Assembly: GCF_008728515.1 (NCBI RefSeq)
Contig: NC_044989.1
Span: 77,401,754-77,465,753, forward strand
Direction: 5' to 3'
DNA: 64,000 nt
From: Papio anubis
Lineage: Eukaryota > Chordata > Mammalia > Primates > Cercopithecidae
In this document: in pieces, positions 25,054 to 35,059 of the stretch
How the letters are laid out: each line of letters opens with the position of its first letter
How positions within the stretch are numbered: position 1 is the stretch's first letter
The notes under the pieces: generated by a model
What the model was told of the DNA's origin: nothing
Databases searched by the model: none
Seen by the model: only the letters and a program-made list of their open reading frames with translations
Made by a program: the position numbers and the translations under genes

Positions 25054-28000
25054 TCAGTTCCCACCTGTGAGTGAGAACATGCGGTGTTTGGTTTTCTGTT
25101 CTTGTGATAGTTTGCTAAGAATGATGGATTCCAGCTGCATCCATGTCCCTACAAAGGACACAAACTCATCCTTTTTTATGGCTGCATAGTATTCCATGGT
25201 GTATATGTGCCACATTTTCTTAATCCAATCTGTCACTGATGGACATTTGGGTTGATTCCAAGTCTGTGCTATTGTGAATAGTGCTGCAATAAACATACGT
25301 GTGCATGTGTCTTTATAGCAGCATCATTTATAATCCTTTGGGTATATCCCCAGTAATGGGATGGCTGGGTCATATGGTACATCTAGTTCTAGATCCTTGA
25401 GGAATCGCCATACTGTTTTCCATAATGGTTGAACTAGTTTACAATCCCACCAACAGTGTAAAAGTGTTCCTATTTCTCCACATCCTCTCCAGCACCTGTT
25501 GTTTCCTGACTTTTTAATGATCGCCATTCTAACTGGTGTGAGATGGTATCTCATTGTGGTTTTGATTTGCATTTCTCTGATGGCCAGTGATGATGAGCAT
25601 TTTTTCATGTGTTTGTTGGCTGTATGAATGTCTTCTTTTGAGAAATGTCTGTTCATATCCTTTGCCCACTTTTTGATGGGGTTGTTTGTTTTTTTCTTGT
25701 AAATTTGTTTGAGTTCTTTGTAGGTTCTGGATATTAGCCCTTTGTCAGATGAGTAAATTGCAAAAATTTTCTCCCATTCTGTAGGTTGCCTGTTCACTCT
25801 GATGGTAGTTTCTTTTGCTGTGCAGAAGCTCTTTAGTTTAATGAGATCCCATTTGTCAATTTTGGCTTTTGCTGCCGTTGCTTTTGGTGTTTTAGACATG
25901 AAGTCTTTGCCCATGCCTATGTCCTGAATGGTACTACCTAGGTTTTCCTCTAGGATTTTTATGGTGTTAGGTCTAACATTTAAGTCTCTAGTCCATCTTG
26001 AATTAATTTTCGTATAAGGAGTAAGGAAAGGATCCAGTTTCAGCTTTCTACTTATGGCTAGCCAATTTTCCCAGCACCATCTATTAAATAGGGAATCCTT
26101 TCCCCATTTCTTGTTTCTCTCAGGTTTGTCAAAGATCAGATGGCTATAGATGCGTGGTATTATTTCTGAGGACTCTGTTCTATTCCATTGGTCTATATCT
26201 CTGTTTTGGTACCAGTACCATGCTGTTTTGGTTACTGTAGCCTTGTAGTATAGTTTGAAGTCAGGTAGCGTGATGCCTCCAGCTTTGTTCTTTTGACTTA
26301 GGATTGTCTTGGAGATGCGGGCTCTTTTTTGGTTCCATATGAACTTTAAAGCAGTTTTTTCCAATTCTGTGAAGAAACTCATTGGTAGCTTGATGGGGAT
26401 GGCATTGAATCTATAAATTACCTTGGGCAGTATGGCCATTTTCACGATATTGATTCTTCCTATCCATGAGCATGGTATGTTCTTCCATTTGTTTGTGTCC
26501 TCTTTTATTTCACTGAGCAGTGGTTTGTAGTTCTCCTTGAAGAGGTCCTTTACATCCCTTGTAAGTTGGATTCCTAGGTATTTTAATCTCTTTGAAGCAA
26601 TTGTGAATGGAAGTTCATTCATGATTTGGCTCTCTGTTTGTCTGTTACTGGTGTATAAGAATGCTTGTGATTTTTGCACATTAATTTTGTATCCTGAGAC
26701 TTTGCTGAAGTTGCTTATCAGCTTAAGGAGATTTTGGGCCGAGACAATGGGGTTTTCTAAATATACAATCATGTCATCTGCAAACAGGGACAATTTGACT
26801 TCTTCTTTTCCTAACTGAATACCCTTGATTTCTTTCTCTTGCCTGATTGCCCTAGCCAGAACTTCCAACACTATGTTGAATAGGAGTGGTGAGAGAGGGC
26901 ATCCCTGACTTGTGCCAGTTTTCAAAGGGAATTTTTCCAGTTTTTGCCCATTCAGTATGATATTGGCTGTGGGTTTGTCATAAATAGCTCTTATTATTTT
27001 GAGGTATGTTCCATCAATACCGAATTTATTGAGCGTTTTTAGCATGAAGGGCTGTTGAATTTTGTCAAAAGCCTTTTCTGCATCTATTGAGATAATCATG
27101 TGGTTCTTGTCTTTGGTTCTGTTTATATGCTGGATTATGTTTATTGATTTGCGAATGTTGAACCAGCCTTGCATCCCAGGGATGAAGCCCACTTGATCAT
27201 GGTGGATAAGCTTTTTGATGTGTTGCTGAATCCGATTTGCCAGTATTTTATTGAGGATTTTTGCATCGATGTTCATCAGGGATATTGGTCTAAAATTCTC
27301 TTTTTTTGTTGTATCTCTGCCAGGCTTTGGTATCAGGATGATGTTGGCCTCATAAAATGAGTTAGGGAGGATTCCCTCTTTTTCTATTGATTGGAATAGT
27401 TTCAGAAGGAATGGTACCAACTCCTCCTTGTACCTCTGGTAGAATTCAGCTGTGAATCCATCTGGTCCTGGACTTTTTTTTGGTTGGTAGGCTATTAATT
27501 GTTGCCTCAATTTCAGAGCCTGCTATTGGTCTATTCAAGGATTCAACTTCTTCCTGGTTTAGTCTTGGAAGAGTGTAAGTGTCCAGGAAATTATCCATTT
27601 CTTCTAGATTTTCCAGTTGATTTGCGTAGAGGTGTTTATAGTATTCTCTGATGGTAGTTTGTATTTCTGTGGGGTCGGTGGTGATATCCCCTTTATCATT
27701 TTTAATTGCGTCGATTTGATTCTTCTCTCTTTTCTTCTTTATTAGTCTTGCTAGTGGTCTGTCAATTTTGTTGATCTTTTCAAAAAACCAACTCCTGGAT
27801 TCATTGATTTTTTGGAGGGTTTTTTGTGTCTCTATCTCCTTCAGTTCTGCTCTGATCTTAGTTATTTCTTGCCTTCTGCTAGCTTTTGAATGTGTTTGCT
27901 CTTGCTTCTCTAGTTCTTTTAATTGCGATGTTAGAGTGTCAATTTTAGATCTTTCCTGCTTTCTCTTGTGGGCATTTGGTGCTATAAATTTCCCTCTACA

Positions 28001-28882
28001 CACTGCTTTAAATGTGTCCCAGAGATTCTGGTATGTTGTATCTTTGTTCTCATTGGTTTCAAAGAACATCTTTATTTCTGCCTTCATTTCGTTATGTACC
28101 CAGTAGTCATTCAGGAGCAGGTTGTTCAGTTTCCATGTAGTTGAGTGGTTTTGATTGAGTTTCTTAGTCCTGAGTTCTAGTTTGATTGCACTGTGGTCTG
28201 AGAGACAGTTTGTTATAATTTCTGTTCTTGTACATTTGCTGAGGAGTGCTTTACTTCCAATTACGTGGTCAATTTTGGAGTAAGTACGATGTGGTGCTGA
28301 GAAGAATGTATATTCTGTTGATTTGGGCTGAAGAGTTCTATAGATGTCTATTAGGTCTGCTTGCTGCAGAGATGAGTTCAATTCCTGGATATCCTTGTTA
28401 ACTTTCTGTCTTGTTGATCTGTCTAATGTTGACAGTGGAGTGTTGAAGTCTCCCATTATTATTGTATGGGAGTCTAAGTCTCTTTGTAAGTCTCTAAGGA
28501 CTTGCTTTATGAATCTGGGTGCTCCTGTATTGGGTGCATATATATTTAGGATAGTTAGCTCTTCCTGTTGAATTGATCCCTTTACCATTATGTAATGGCC
28601 TTCTTTGTCTCTTTTGATCTTTGATGGTTTAAAGTCTGTTTTATCAGAGACTAGGATTGCAACCCCTGCTTTTTTTTGTTCTCCATTTGCTTGGTAAATC
28701 TTCCTCCATCCCTTTATTTTGAGCCTATGTATGTCTCTGCGTGTGAGATGGGTCTCCTGAATACAGCAGACTGATGGGTCTTGACTCTTTATCCAGTTTG
28801 CCAGTCTGTGTCTTTTCATTGGAGCATTTAGTCCATTTACATTTAAGGTTAAGATTGTTATGTGTGAACTTGATCCTGCCAT
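25054..28882 (-). pseudogene. L1 ORF2 (endonuclease-reverse transcriptase), frameshift plus nonsense
   Basis: ORF2p nicks target DNA and reverse-transcribes L1 RNA at the nick. The frame starts at ATG 28882 (MAGSSSHITI), 63 bp after ORF1. The endonuclease domain (residues 1-240) keeps the expected catalytic and metal residues N14, E43, D145, N147, D205 and H230. A run of eight A (27474-27481, read as T on plus) where the family has seven shifts the frame after about residue 470, ending in KKKSRTRWIHS. The next frame resumes at PKKSPGPDGF and carries the RT domain: AEKAFDK, QGCPLSP and the catalytic LFADD (about 26773-26787). It then runs through the Cys-rich domain (CWRGCGEIGTLLHCWWDC) to a TGA at 25324-25326. 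The remaining 90 codons are in the same frame and end at 25054 with the usual GGN terminus. The TGA replaces the TCA found at this place in the copy at 3115-3120. The residue before QGCPLSP is Ser, where L1 normally has Arg. Confidence 0.95.
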
Positions 28883-28945
28883 TATGATATTAACTGGTTA
28901 TTTTGCTCGTTAGTTGATGCAGTTTCTTCCTAGCCTCGATGGTCT

Positions 28946-29961
28946 TTACATTTTGGCATGTTTTTGAGATGGCTGGTACCAGTTGTTCCTTTCCACGTTG
29001 AGTGCTTCCTTCAGGGTCTCTTGTAAGGCAGGCCTAGTGGTGACAAAATCTCTAAGCATTTGCTTATCTGTAAAGGATTTTATTTCTCCTTCACTTATGA
29101 AACTTAGTTTGGCTGGATATGAAATTCTGGGTTGAAAATTCTTTTCTTTAAGAATGTTGAATATTGGCCCCCACTCTCTTCTGGCTTGGAGAGTTTCTGC
29201 CGAGAGATCTGCTGTGAGTCTGATGGGCTTCCCTTTGTGGGTAACCTGACCTTTCTCTCTGGCTGCCCTTAAGATTTTTTCCTTCATTTCAACTTTGGTG
29301 AATCTGTCAATTATGTGTCTTGGAGTTGCTCTTCTCGAGGAGTATCTTTGTGGCGTTCTCTGTATTTCCTGTATTTGAATGTTGGCCTGCCCTACTAGGT
29401 TGGGGAAGTTCTCCTGGATGATATCCTGAAGAGTGTTTTCCAACTTGGTTCCATTTCCCCCTCACTTTCAGGCACCCCAATCAGACGGAGATTTGGTCTT
29501 TTTACATAATCCCATACTTCTTGCAGGCTTTGTTCATTTCTTTTTCTTCTTTTTTCTTTTGGTTTCTCTTCTCGCTTCATTTCATTCATTTGATCCTCAA
29601 TCACTGATACTCTTTCTTCCAGTTGATCGAGTCGGTTACTGAAGCTTGTGCATTTGTCACGTATTTCTCGTGTCATGGTTTTCATCTCTTTCATTTCGTT
29701 TAGGACCTTCTCTGCATTAATTACTCTAGCCATCAATTCTTCTACTTTTTTTTCAAGATTTTTAGTTTCTTTGCGCTGGGTACGTAATTCCTCCTTTAGC
29801 TCTGAGAAGTTTGATGGACTGAAGCCTTCTTCTCTCATCTCGTCAAAGTCATTCTCCGTCCAGCTTTGATCCATTGCTGGCGATGAGCTGCGCTCCTTTG
29901 CCGGGGGAGATGCGCTCTTATTTTTTGAATTTCCAGCTTTTCTGCCCTGCTTTTTCCCCAT
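28946..29961 (-). pseudogene. L1 ORF1 (RNA-binding protein), frameshifted
   Basis: ORF1p is a trimeric nucleic-acid chaperone that coats L1 RNA. The frame opens at 29961 (MGKKQGRKAG), has a charged, Ser/Pro-rich N-terminus to about residue 30, a long heptad-rich coiled coil from about 50 to 140, and the start of the RRM domain (PNLRLIGVPES). It leaves frame after about residue 169. The second part (RRM remainder and C-terminal domain, with FNILKEKNFQPRISYPAKL and FTDKQMLRDFV) reads in another frame from 29443 to the stop at 28946. The full span is 1016 bp, one short of the 1017 bp (338 codons plus stop) of the family, so a single-base deletion near 29455-29465 (GGGGGAAATGG) explains the break. 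The product would lose most of the RRM and the CTD. The ATG start is the family's normal start. Confidence 0.95.
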
Positions 29962-30974
29962 CTTTGTGGTTTTATCTGCCTCTGGTCTTTGATGATGGTG
30001 ATGTACTGATGGGGTTTTGGTGTAGGTGTCCTTCCTGTTTGATAGTTTTCCTTCTAACAGTCAGGACCCTCAGCTGTAGGTCTGTTGGAGATTGCTTGAG
30101 GTCCACTCCAGACCCTGTTTGCCTGGGTATCAGCAGCAGAGGCTGCAGAAGATAGAATATTTCTGAACTGCGAGTGTACCTGTCTGATTCTTGCTTTGGA
30201 AGCTTCCTCTCAGGGGTGTACTCCACTCTGTGAGGTGTGGGGTGTCAGACTGCCCCTAGGGGGGGATGTCTCCCAGTTAGGCTACTCAGGGGTCAGGGAC
30301 CTGCTTGAGCAGGGAGTCTGTCCCTTCTCAGATCTCAACCTCCGTGTTGGGAGATCCACTGCTCTCTTCAAAGCTGTCAGACAGAGTCGTTTGCGTTTGC
30401 AGAGGTGTCTGCTGCTTTGTTATTGTTTACTGTGCCCTGCCCCCAGAGGTGGAGTCTACAGAGACAGGCAGGTTTCCTTGGGCTGCTGTGAGCTCCACCC
30501 AGTTGGAGCTTCCCAGCAGCTTTGTTTACCTACTTAAGCCTCAGCAATGGCGGGCGCCCCTCCCCCAGCCTCGCTGCTTCCTTGCCGGTAGATCACAGAC
30601 TGCTGTGATAGCAATGAGGGAGGCTCCGTGGGTGTGGGACCCTCCCGGCCAGGTGTGGGATATGATCTCCTGGTGTGCCTGTTTGCTCAAAGCGCAGTAT
30701 TGGGGTGGGAGTTACCCGATTCTCCAGGTGTTGTGTGTCTCAGTTCCCCTGGCTAGGAAAAGGGATTCCCTTCCCCCTTGCACTTCCCAGGTGAGGCAAT
30801 GCCTCGCCCTGCTTCAGCTCTTGCTGGTCGGGCTGCAGCAGCTGACCAGTACCGATCGTCCGGCACTCCCCAGTGAGATGAACCCAGTACCTCAGTTGAA
30901 AATGCCGAAATCACCGGTCTTCTGTGTCGCTGGCGCTGGGAGTTGGAGACTGGAGCTGCTCCTATTCGGCCATC
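29962..30974 (-). promoter_or_regulatory. L1 5' UTR with internal promoter
   Basis: About 1.0 kb of G+C-rich sequence with many CpG sites, in contrast to the A+T-rich surroundings. It reads as an L1 5' UTR on the minus strand, beginning GATGGCCGAATAGGAGCAGC. In primate L1 this region holds an RNA polymerase II internal promoter with a YY1 site near base 12-21 and an antisense promoter. Here the YY1 core (ATGGC) survives at the very edge of the element, but its upstream bases come from the target site. Any activity is inference. Confidence 0.88.
30547..30591 (+). pseudogene. L1 antisense ORF0, early stop
   Basis: The plus strand of the L1 5' UTR has ATG GCG GGC GCC CCT, reading MAGAPPPASL, which I recognise as the start of the primate L1 antisense ORF0. 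After 14 codons it meets TAG at 30589-30591. Human ORF0 is about 70 codons, so this copy would give only a short peptide. ORF0 is known to be driven by the L1 antisense promoter. Recognition rests on memory of the first residues, so an alignment should confirm it. Confidence 0.5.
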
Positions 30975-30988
30975 AATTTCTAACTTTT
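30972..30988. repeat. TSD of the L1, right copy
   Basis: ATCAATTTCTAACTTTT directly after the L1 5' end. The first three bases (ATC) are also the complement of the first L1 bases (GAT), so there is up to 3 bp of overlap between element and repeat. Confidence 0.92.
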
Positions 30989-31698
30989 AAATATATCAGT
31001 ATACACTTCTGATCTATATTAAAAACTGTATTCTTATGTTTGTGTTTTTAGTAAATATATTCAGATTCGTTCATTATTATTTTTATGAGCAAACTTGGAA
31101 AATTTCAATTCCTTTAATTTTCCATAAAACGAAGTCAGCATGGTGGAATTCCATGAGGGACAAATGCAGTAGAGATATTGTTAATGTCCTCAGTTTTCTG
31201 ATTAGCTATTCTGTGGGGCAAAGGATCTCATTAAATAAAAGCTTTGGGTTGAGCTCCATAGTAGGGGTCTTGAGGAGCGCTGATGATTCTTTAATATCCC
31301 AAATTCTCAGGGATTCTGAAAGGTTTGCCAACATAGGCACCAAAACAACATGAGATGTGCCGTAGACTGAAGTCAGAACTTGTAGTCAGTAAAAAATCTA
31401 CTGCATATTTCACCAACCATTGATTTTAACAGTGGAAACCAGTAAGCTGACCAAAAACATGACCAAACTAGCTACATAGCAAGGAAAGCTAGTCCTGAAA
31501 ATATTAGACAGTCAAATACTGTAGCTAGTCCTGGAAATACTAGTTATTCACATACTGTAGTTTTCTACTTCATGATGAACACTTAGCAAAGATCAATTAT
31601 TCTAATGCTTCTTTCACTCACTCTGGTAAAGAGTGTTGATTGTTCCTTAGTAATGATTCTTCCTTTCTTTCATAGTAATAAAACTTCTCAATTTTTAA
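30989..31698. other. Unique sequence beside the L1 promoter
   Basis: A 105-codon plus frame at 31036-31353 has no recognisable domain. It is the region an L1 antisense transcript would enter. Confidence 0.5.
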
Positions 31699-31716
31699 CT
31701 GGACACATAAATTTTT

Positions 31717-32029
31717 GTTTTTTGTATTTTTTGTTTTTGTTTTTTTTTGAGATGGAGTCTCACTCTGTCGCCCAGGCTGGAGTGCAGTATTGAGATCTCA
31801 GCTCACTGCAAGCTCTGCCTCCCGGGTTCACGCCATTCTCCTGCCTCAGACTCCCGAGTAGCTGGTACTACAGGCACCCGCCACCACGCCTGGCTAATTT
31901 TTTGTATTTTTAATAGAGACGGGGTTTCACCATGTTAGCTAGGATGGTCTCAATCTCCTGACCTCGTGATCTGCCTGTCTCGGCCTCCCAAAGTGCTGGG
32001 ATTACAGGTGTGAGCCACTGCGCCAGGCC
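31717..32029 (-). mobile_element. Alu (Y-type)
   Basis: T-rich tail, then GAGATGGAGTCTCACTCTGT to GAGCCACTGCGCCAGGCC. TSD CTGGACACATAAATTTTT (31699-31716) and CTGGACACACAATTTTTT (32030-32047), with two mismatches. Confidence 0.94.
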
Positions 32030-32524
32030 CTGGACACACAATTTTTTAAAACATTAAGTGTGTAACTAAGGTCTCACCAATAATACATGAACAGAAAGAA
32101 AACTTGGGGAAACTTTCAATGAACATTACTTAAAAGAAAATTGAATTTGTCTTTTGCTCATCTTTAAGTAGTCTTAGATTCTGACACTTGTAAAATGGGA
32201 TGTGATGGCTAGGCTAGTTGCAACCATCTTGAGCCCTGAAGATGAAGACCACAGCTGGCACTGAAGGGTGAGGAGATGCAATCAGTCTATATCCTGAGGA
32301 CTTTGTGAACAGAGATTTTATAGCAGCCTTCAGTATTTTATTTGAGAAACAAGTACCCTTCTTGTTTAGCTATGTTTACCATGTTATGTTCTTTCTCATA
32401 GCCAGACATAACTATGTATCATACTTAGTATTTCCATATTTACCCTTACATTATTTATGGTAAGTTGCATAGTTCATGCATGTTTTAACAACTGTCTACA
32501 TCCCCTGTTGTATATCTACATGTA

Positions 32525-32770
32525 ATGGTTAAGAGTATAGCTCTGTAGCTTGACTGATTTTGGTCTGCCATTGACTAAATGTGTTATGTTTTCAAGTTAT
32601 TTAACCTCTCTAAGTATCAGATGGTGTCATTATGAGATAGTTATAATAATGGGACCTACTACTTCATAATATTATCATAAGAAACCATTTACAGACTGTA
32701 CGCAGGGGCACTGCGTAGTTGAAGATACACATGAAGTACTAACATTTATAAGTGGTAACAATTATAAGTG
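32525..32770 (+). mobile_element. MIR SINE fragment
   Basis: AATGGTTAAGAGTATAGCTC TGTAGC, TTATTTAACCTCTCTAAGTA, then TAATAATGGGACCTACTACTT match MIR in plus sense. Confidence 0.7.
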
Positions 32771-33471
32771 GTAGGACAAGTACTAGACAATGAATGTAGG
32801 CCAGAGTTTACTATTTAATAATGGTAGTGATAATTTTATGAATATATACATATACATAAGATATTTTAAATTTCAAAAATCAATTGTAAAAGTCAAAGCT
32901 GTTACTTTTCTTATGTGAAAAACTTTACAATGCCTATAATGCAACAATGGATGTCCACATTTCAACTAAAGATACTTTGATTTTAGTAGCATAATTTTAA
33001 AATAAATCCTTTCTATTGTTGGAAAAGAAATATATTTATGTGTTAAATGGGCTAGTTTTGATAATTTTAGATACAACTAAACTTATGAGGAAATATTTTA
33101 GGCTACTATTATTTAATACTGCATTTTATTTTATATATATGATAAATCATATAAACTTTTTGAGTGATACATTAAAATAATTTCATAGTCAGTGTTTTAT
33201 TTTTGGACATTTCTTACCTACAAGTGTGATCCACTAACAATAACTTAAGAATCATTGTTTGAAGAGTTGAAATAAAATACATTCAACTGGCAAACCCCAG
33301 TTTTGTTTTTGTTTTGTTTTTGTCTGTTCTAAGGATGTTATTTGTATACTTTTAAATCTGATGCTATCTCTTTCTAAATAAAGGACAGATTAATTTATAT
33401 TAAAATAATCAAAATTATTAAAGATTTATATAGTTTCCTATTCTCTTTAAAACACAGGATCATGTATTAAG
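32771..33471. other. Unique A+T-rich sequence
   Basis: No gene or repeat seen. Confidence 0.55.
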
Positions 33472-33480
33472 AAGAGCAGT

Positions 33481-33790
33481 GGCCGGGCGCGGTGGCTCAA
33501 GCCTGTAATCCCAGCACTTTGGGAGGCCGAGACAGGCGGATCACGAGGTCAGGAGATAGAGACCATCTGGCTAACACAGTGAAACCCCGTCTCTACTAAA
33601 AATACAAAAAAAAAAAAAAAAAAAAAAAAATTAGCCGGGCGCCTGTAGTCCCAGCTACTCCAGAGGCTGAGGCAGGAGAATGGCGTGAACCCGGGAGGCG
33701 GAGCTTGCAGTGAGCAGAGATCGCGCCACTGCACTCCAGCCTGGGTAACAGAGCGAGACTCCGTCTCAAAAAAAAAAAAAAAAAAAAAAA
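33481..33790 (+). mobile_element. Young Alu (monkey AluYR-like) with internal A27
   Basis: Begins GGCCGGGCGCGGTGGCTCAA, where GGCTCAAGCC is the monkey-lineage variant. The middle A stretch is about 27 A (33607-33630) and part of the right arm start (GGTGGCGG) is missing after TTAGCCGGGCG. TSD AAGAGCAGT before 33481 and at 33789-33797. Confidence 0.94.
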
Positions 33791-33797
33791 GAGCAGT

Positions 33798-34384
33798 GTG
33801 GCTTTGTATTCTAGGGAAAAAATATAGACAATATGCCATTTTTTCATTTTCAGAAAATACTGTATGAAATACCATTTTCCGCTTGACATAATTCCTTTAA
33901 TTTTTAACAAGAAAAATGTGTCCGACTAAACAGAACAATCAAATCATTGTCTCTTTCAAAAGTGGTATCATATTCTATGCCTATTTTCAGCATTGTGTAC
34001 ATCATCTAATGATTTTCTGTTGGCTTAATATGGCTTTTTATCACAAACTGATTAGCCAATGTAAAATATATAGAGCTAAAATGATTTCTAAGTATTCTCA
34101 GTTCCTAAATCTTTTAAAGATTTCCTGTTGGCATGACTATTCCTAGCCTCGCAAAACTTATGTGGGTAATGAGGAGCCGAAAGGAAGAAATTTCTCTATG
34201 CTATTGTCACTCCACAATGGACTGAAATGCAATACCAGTCCATTTTTGAGAAAGTGAGAAAGCACATGAGTGAAATTCAATTTAAAAAATATGCTATGAA
34301 AGATTGCCTTGATTATATTTGTTAAGTAATTCAGGATTGCACTGATGCTGGACTGTAAAAAAAATAATAATTGAAAATAATTAT
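33798..34384. other. Unique sequence
   Basis: Two opposing frames under 80 codons without domains. Nothing else seen. Confidence 0.5.
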
Positions 34385-34600
34385 AGAACATTTTAATGTG
34401 CCAGCCACTGTTCTAACACTTATACTAATTCGCTTAATCATGACAGTCATCCAAGGAAGTAGAAACTGGTATGTTTATTTTGTAAATAAGGGAAGTGAGT
34501 CAAGGAGGATCACAACTGGTTCAGGTCTGACATCACTGACGTAGTGAAGCCAGAGGCAAATTTAGGTTGTCTGCCTCCAAAGTTTATGCTTTTCACTGAC
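34385..34600 (-). mobile_element. MIR SINE fragment
   Basis: The complement of MIR: ATGTGCCAGCCACTGTTCTA, TTTGTAAATAAGGGAAGTGA, GTTGTCTGCCTCCAAAG. Confidence 0.65.
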
Positions 34601-34644
34601 ATAATTTGTTGTCTTTTACATTTTGCTTATTTTTACTTTTTAAA

Positions 34645-34650
<6 letters not shown>

Positions 34651-34688
<38 letters not shown>
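34651..34688. repeat. (GT)n microsatellite
   Basis: About 19 uninterrupted GT units just upstream of the Alu at 34731. Confidence 0.96.
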
Positions 34689-34692
<4 letters not shown>

Positions 34693-34730
34693 CTTTAGGA
34701 ACTCATGATTGCAGGCTACAAATAATAATT

Positions 34731-35042
34731 TTTTTTTTTTTTGAAACGGAGTTGCGCTCTTTTCGCCCAGGCTGGAGTGCAATGGCACGATCTTGGCTCA
34801 CTGCAGCCTCTGCCTCCTGGACTCAAGTGTTTCTCCTGCCTAGCCTCCAGAGTAGCTAGGATTACAGGTGGCCCACCACCATGCCTGACTTTTTTTTTTT
34901 TTTTTTTTTTTTTGGTATTTTCAGTAGAGACGGGGTTTCACCACACTGGCCAGGCTGGTCGCAAACTCCTGACCTCAGGTAATCTGGCTACCTCGGCCTC
35001 CCAAAGTGCTGAGATTACAGGTGTGAGTCACTGAGCCCAGCC
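34731..35042 (-). mobile_element. Alu (S/J-type) with a long internal T run
   Basis: GAAACGGAGTTGCGCTCTTT to GAGTCACTGAGCCCAGCC. An extra T24 sits at 34890-34913. Possible TSD ATAATAATT / GTAATAATT. Confidence 0.92.
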
Positions 35043-35059
35043 TATATGTAATAATTGTA

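Larger units (their letters stand above)
24821..30974 (-). mobile_element. Near full-length L1 (LINE-1), Old World monkey-type, defective
   Basis: In minus orientation the order is 5' UTR (about 29962-30974), ORF1 (28946-29961), a 63-bp spacer, ORF2 (25054-28882), a 3' UTR with a G-rich tract, and a short A tail read as T on the plus strand. The ends are set by a 17-bp direct repeat, ATCAATTTCTAACTTTT, at 24807-24823 and 30972-30988. The right copy is followed by AAAT, so the nick site reads TTTT/AA, the known L1 endonuclease preference. The element starts at GATGGCCGAATAG, so about 15 bases of the usual promoter start are missing or merged with the repeat. The 3' UTR variant matches the copies at 2435-3634 and 48092-48395. 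Three coding lesions make it incapable of supplying its own proteins: a 1-bp deletion in ORF1, a 1-bp insertion in ORF2 and a TGA in ORF2. The exact subfamily name is not assigned. Confidence 0.96.
30305..31012 (+). other. Antisense open frame leaving the L1 5' UTR
   Basis: A 235-codon ATG-started frame lies on the strand opposite L1. It covers much of the 5' UTR and continues past the L1 boundary (30974) and the TSD for about 38 bases of flanking DNA before stopping. Its composition (Ser/Leu/Pro-rich, no domain I recognise) fits a chance frame in G+C-rich DNA. It overlaps the region where an L1 antisense promoter would act, so a transcript is possible, but a protein is doubtful. Confidence 0.3.

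Noticed and set aside
33549..33910. Two 104-108-codon minus frames
   Set aside because: Antisense Alu translations (RSLALLPRLECSGAISAHCK) with poly-Phe from T runs.
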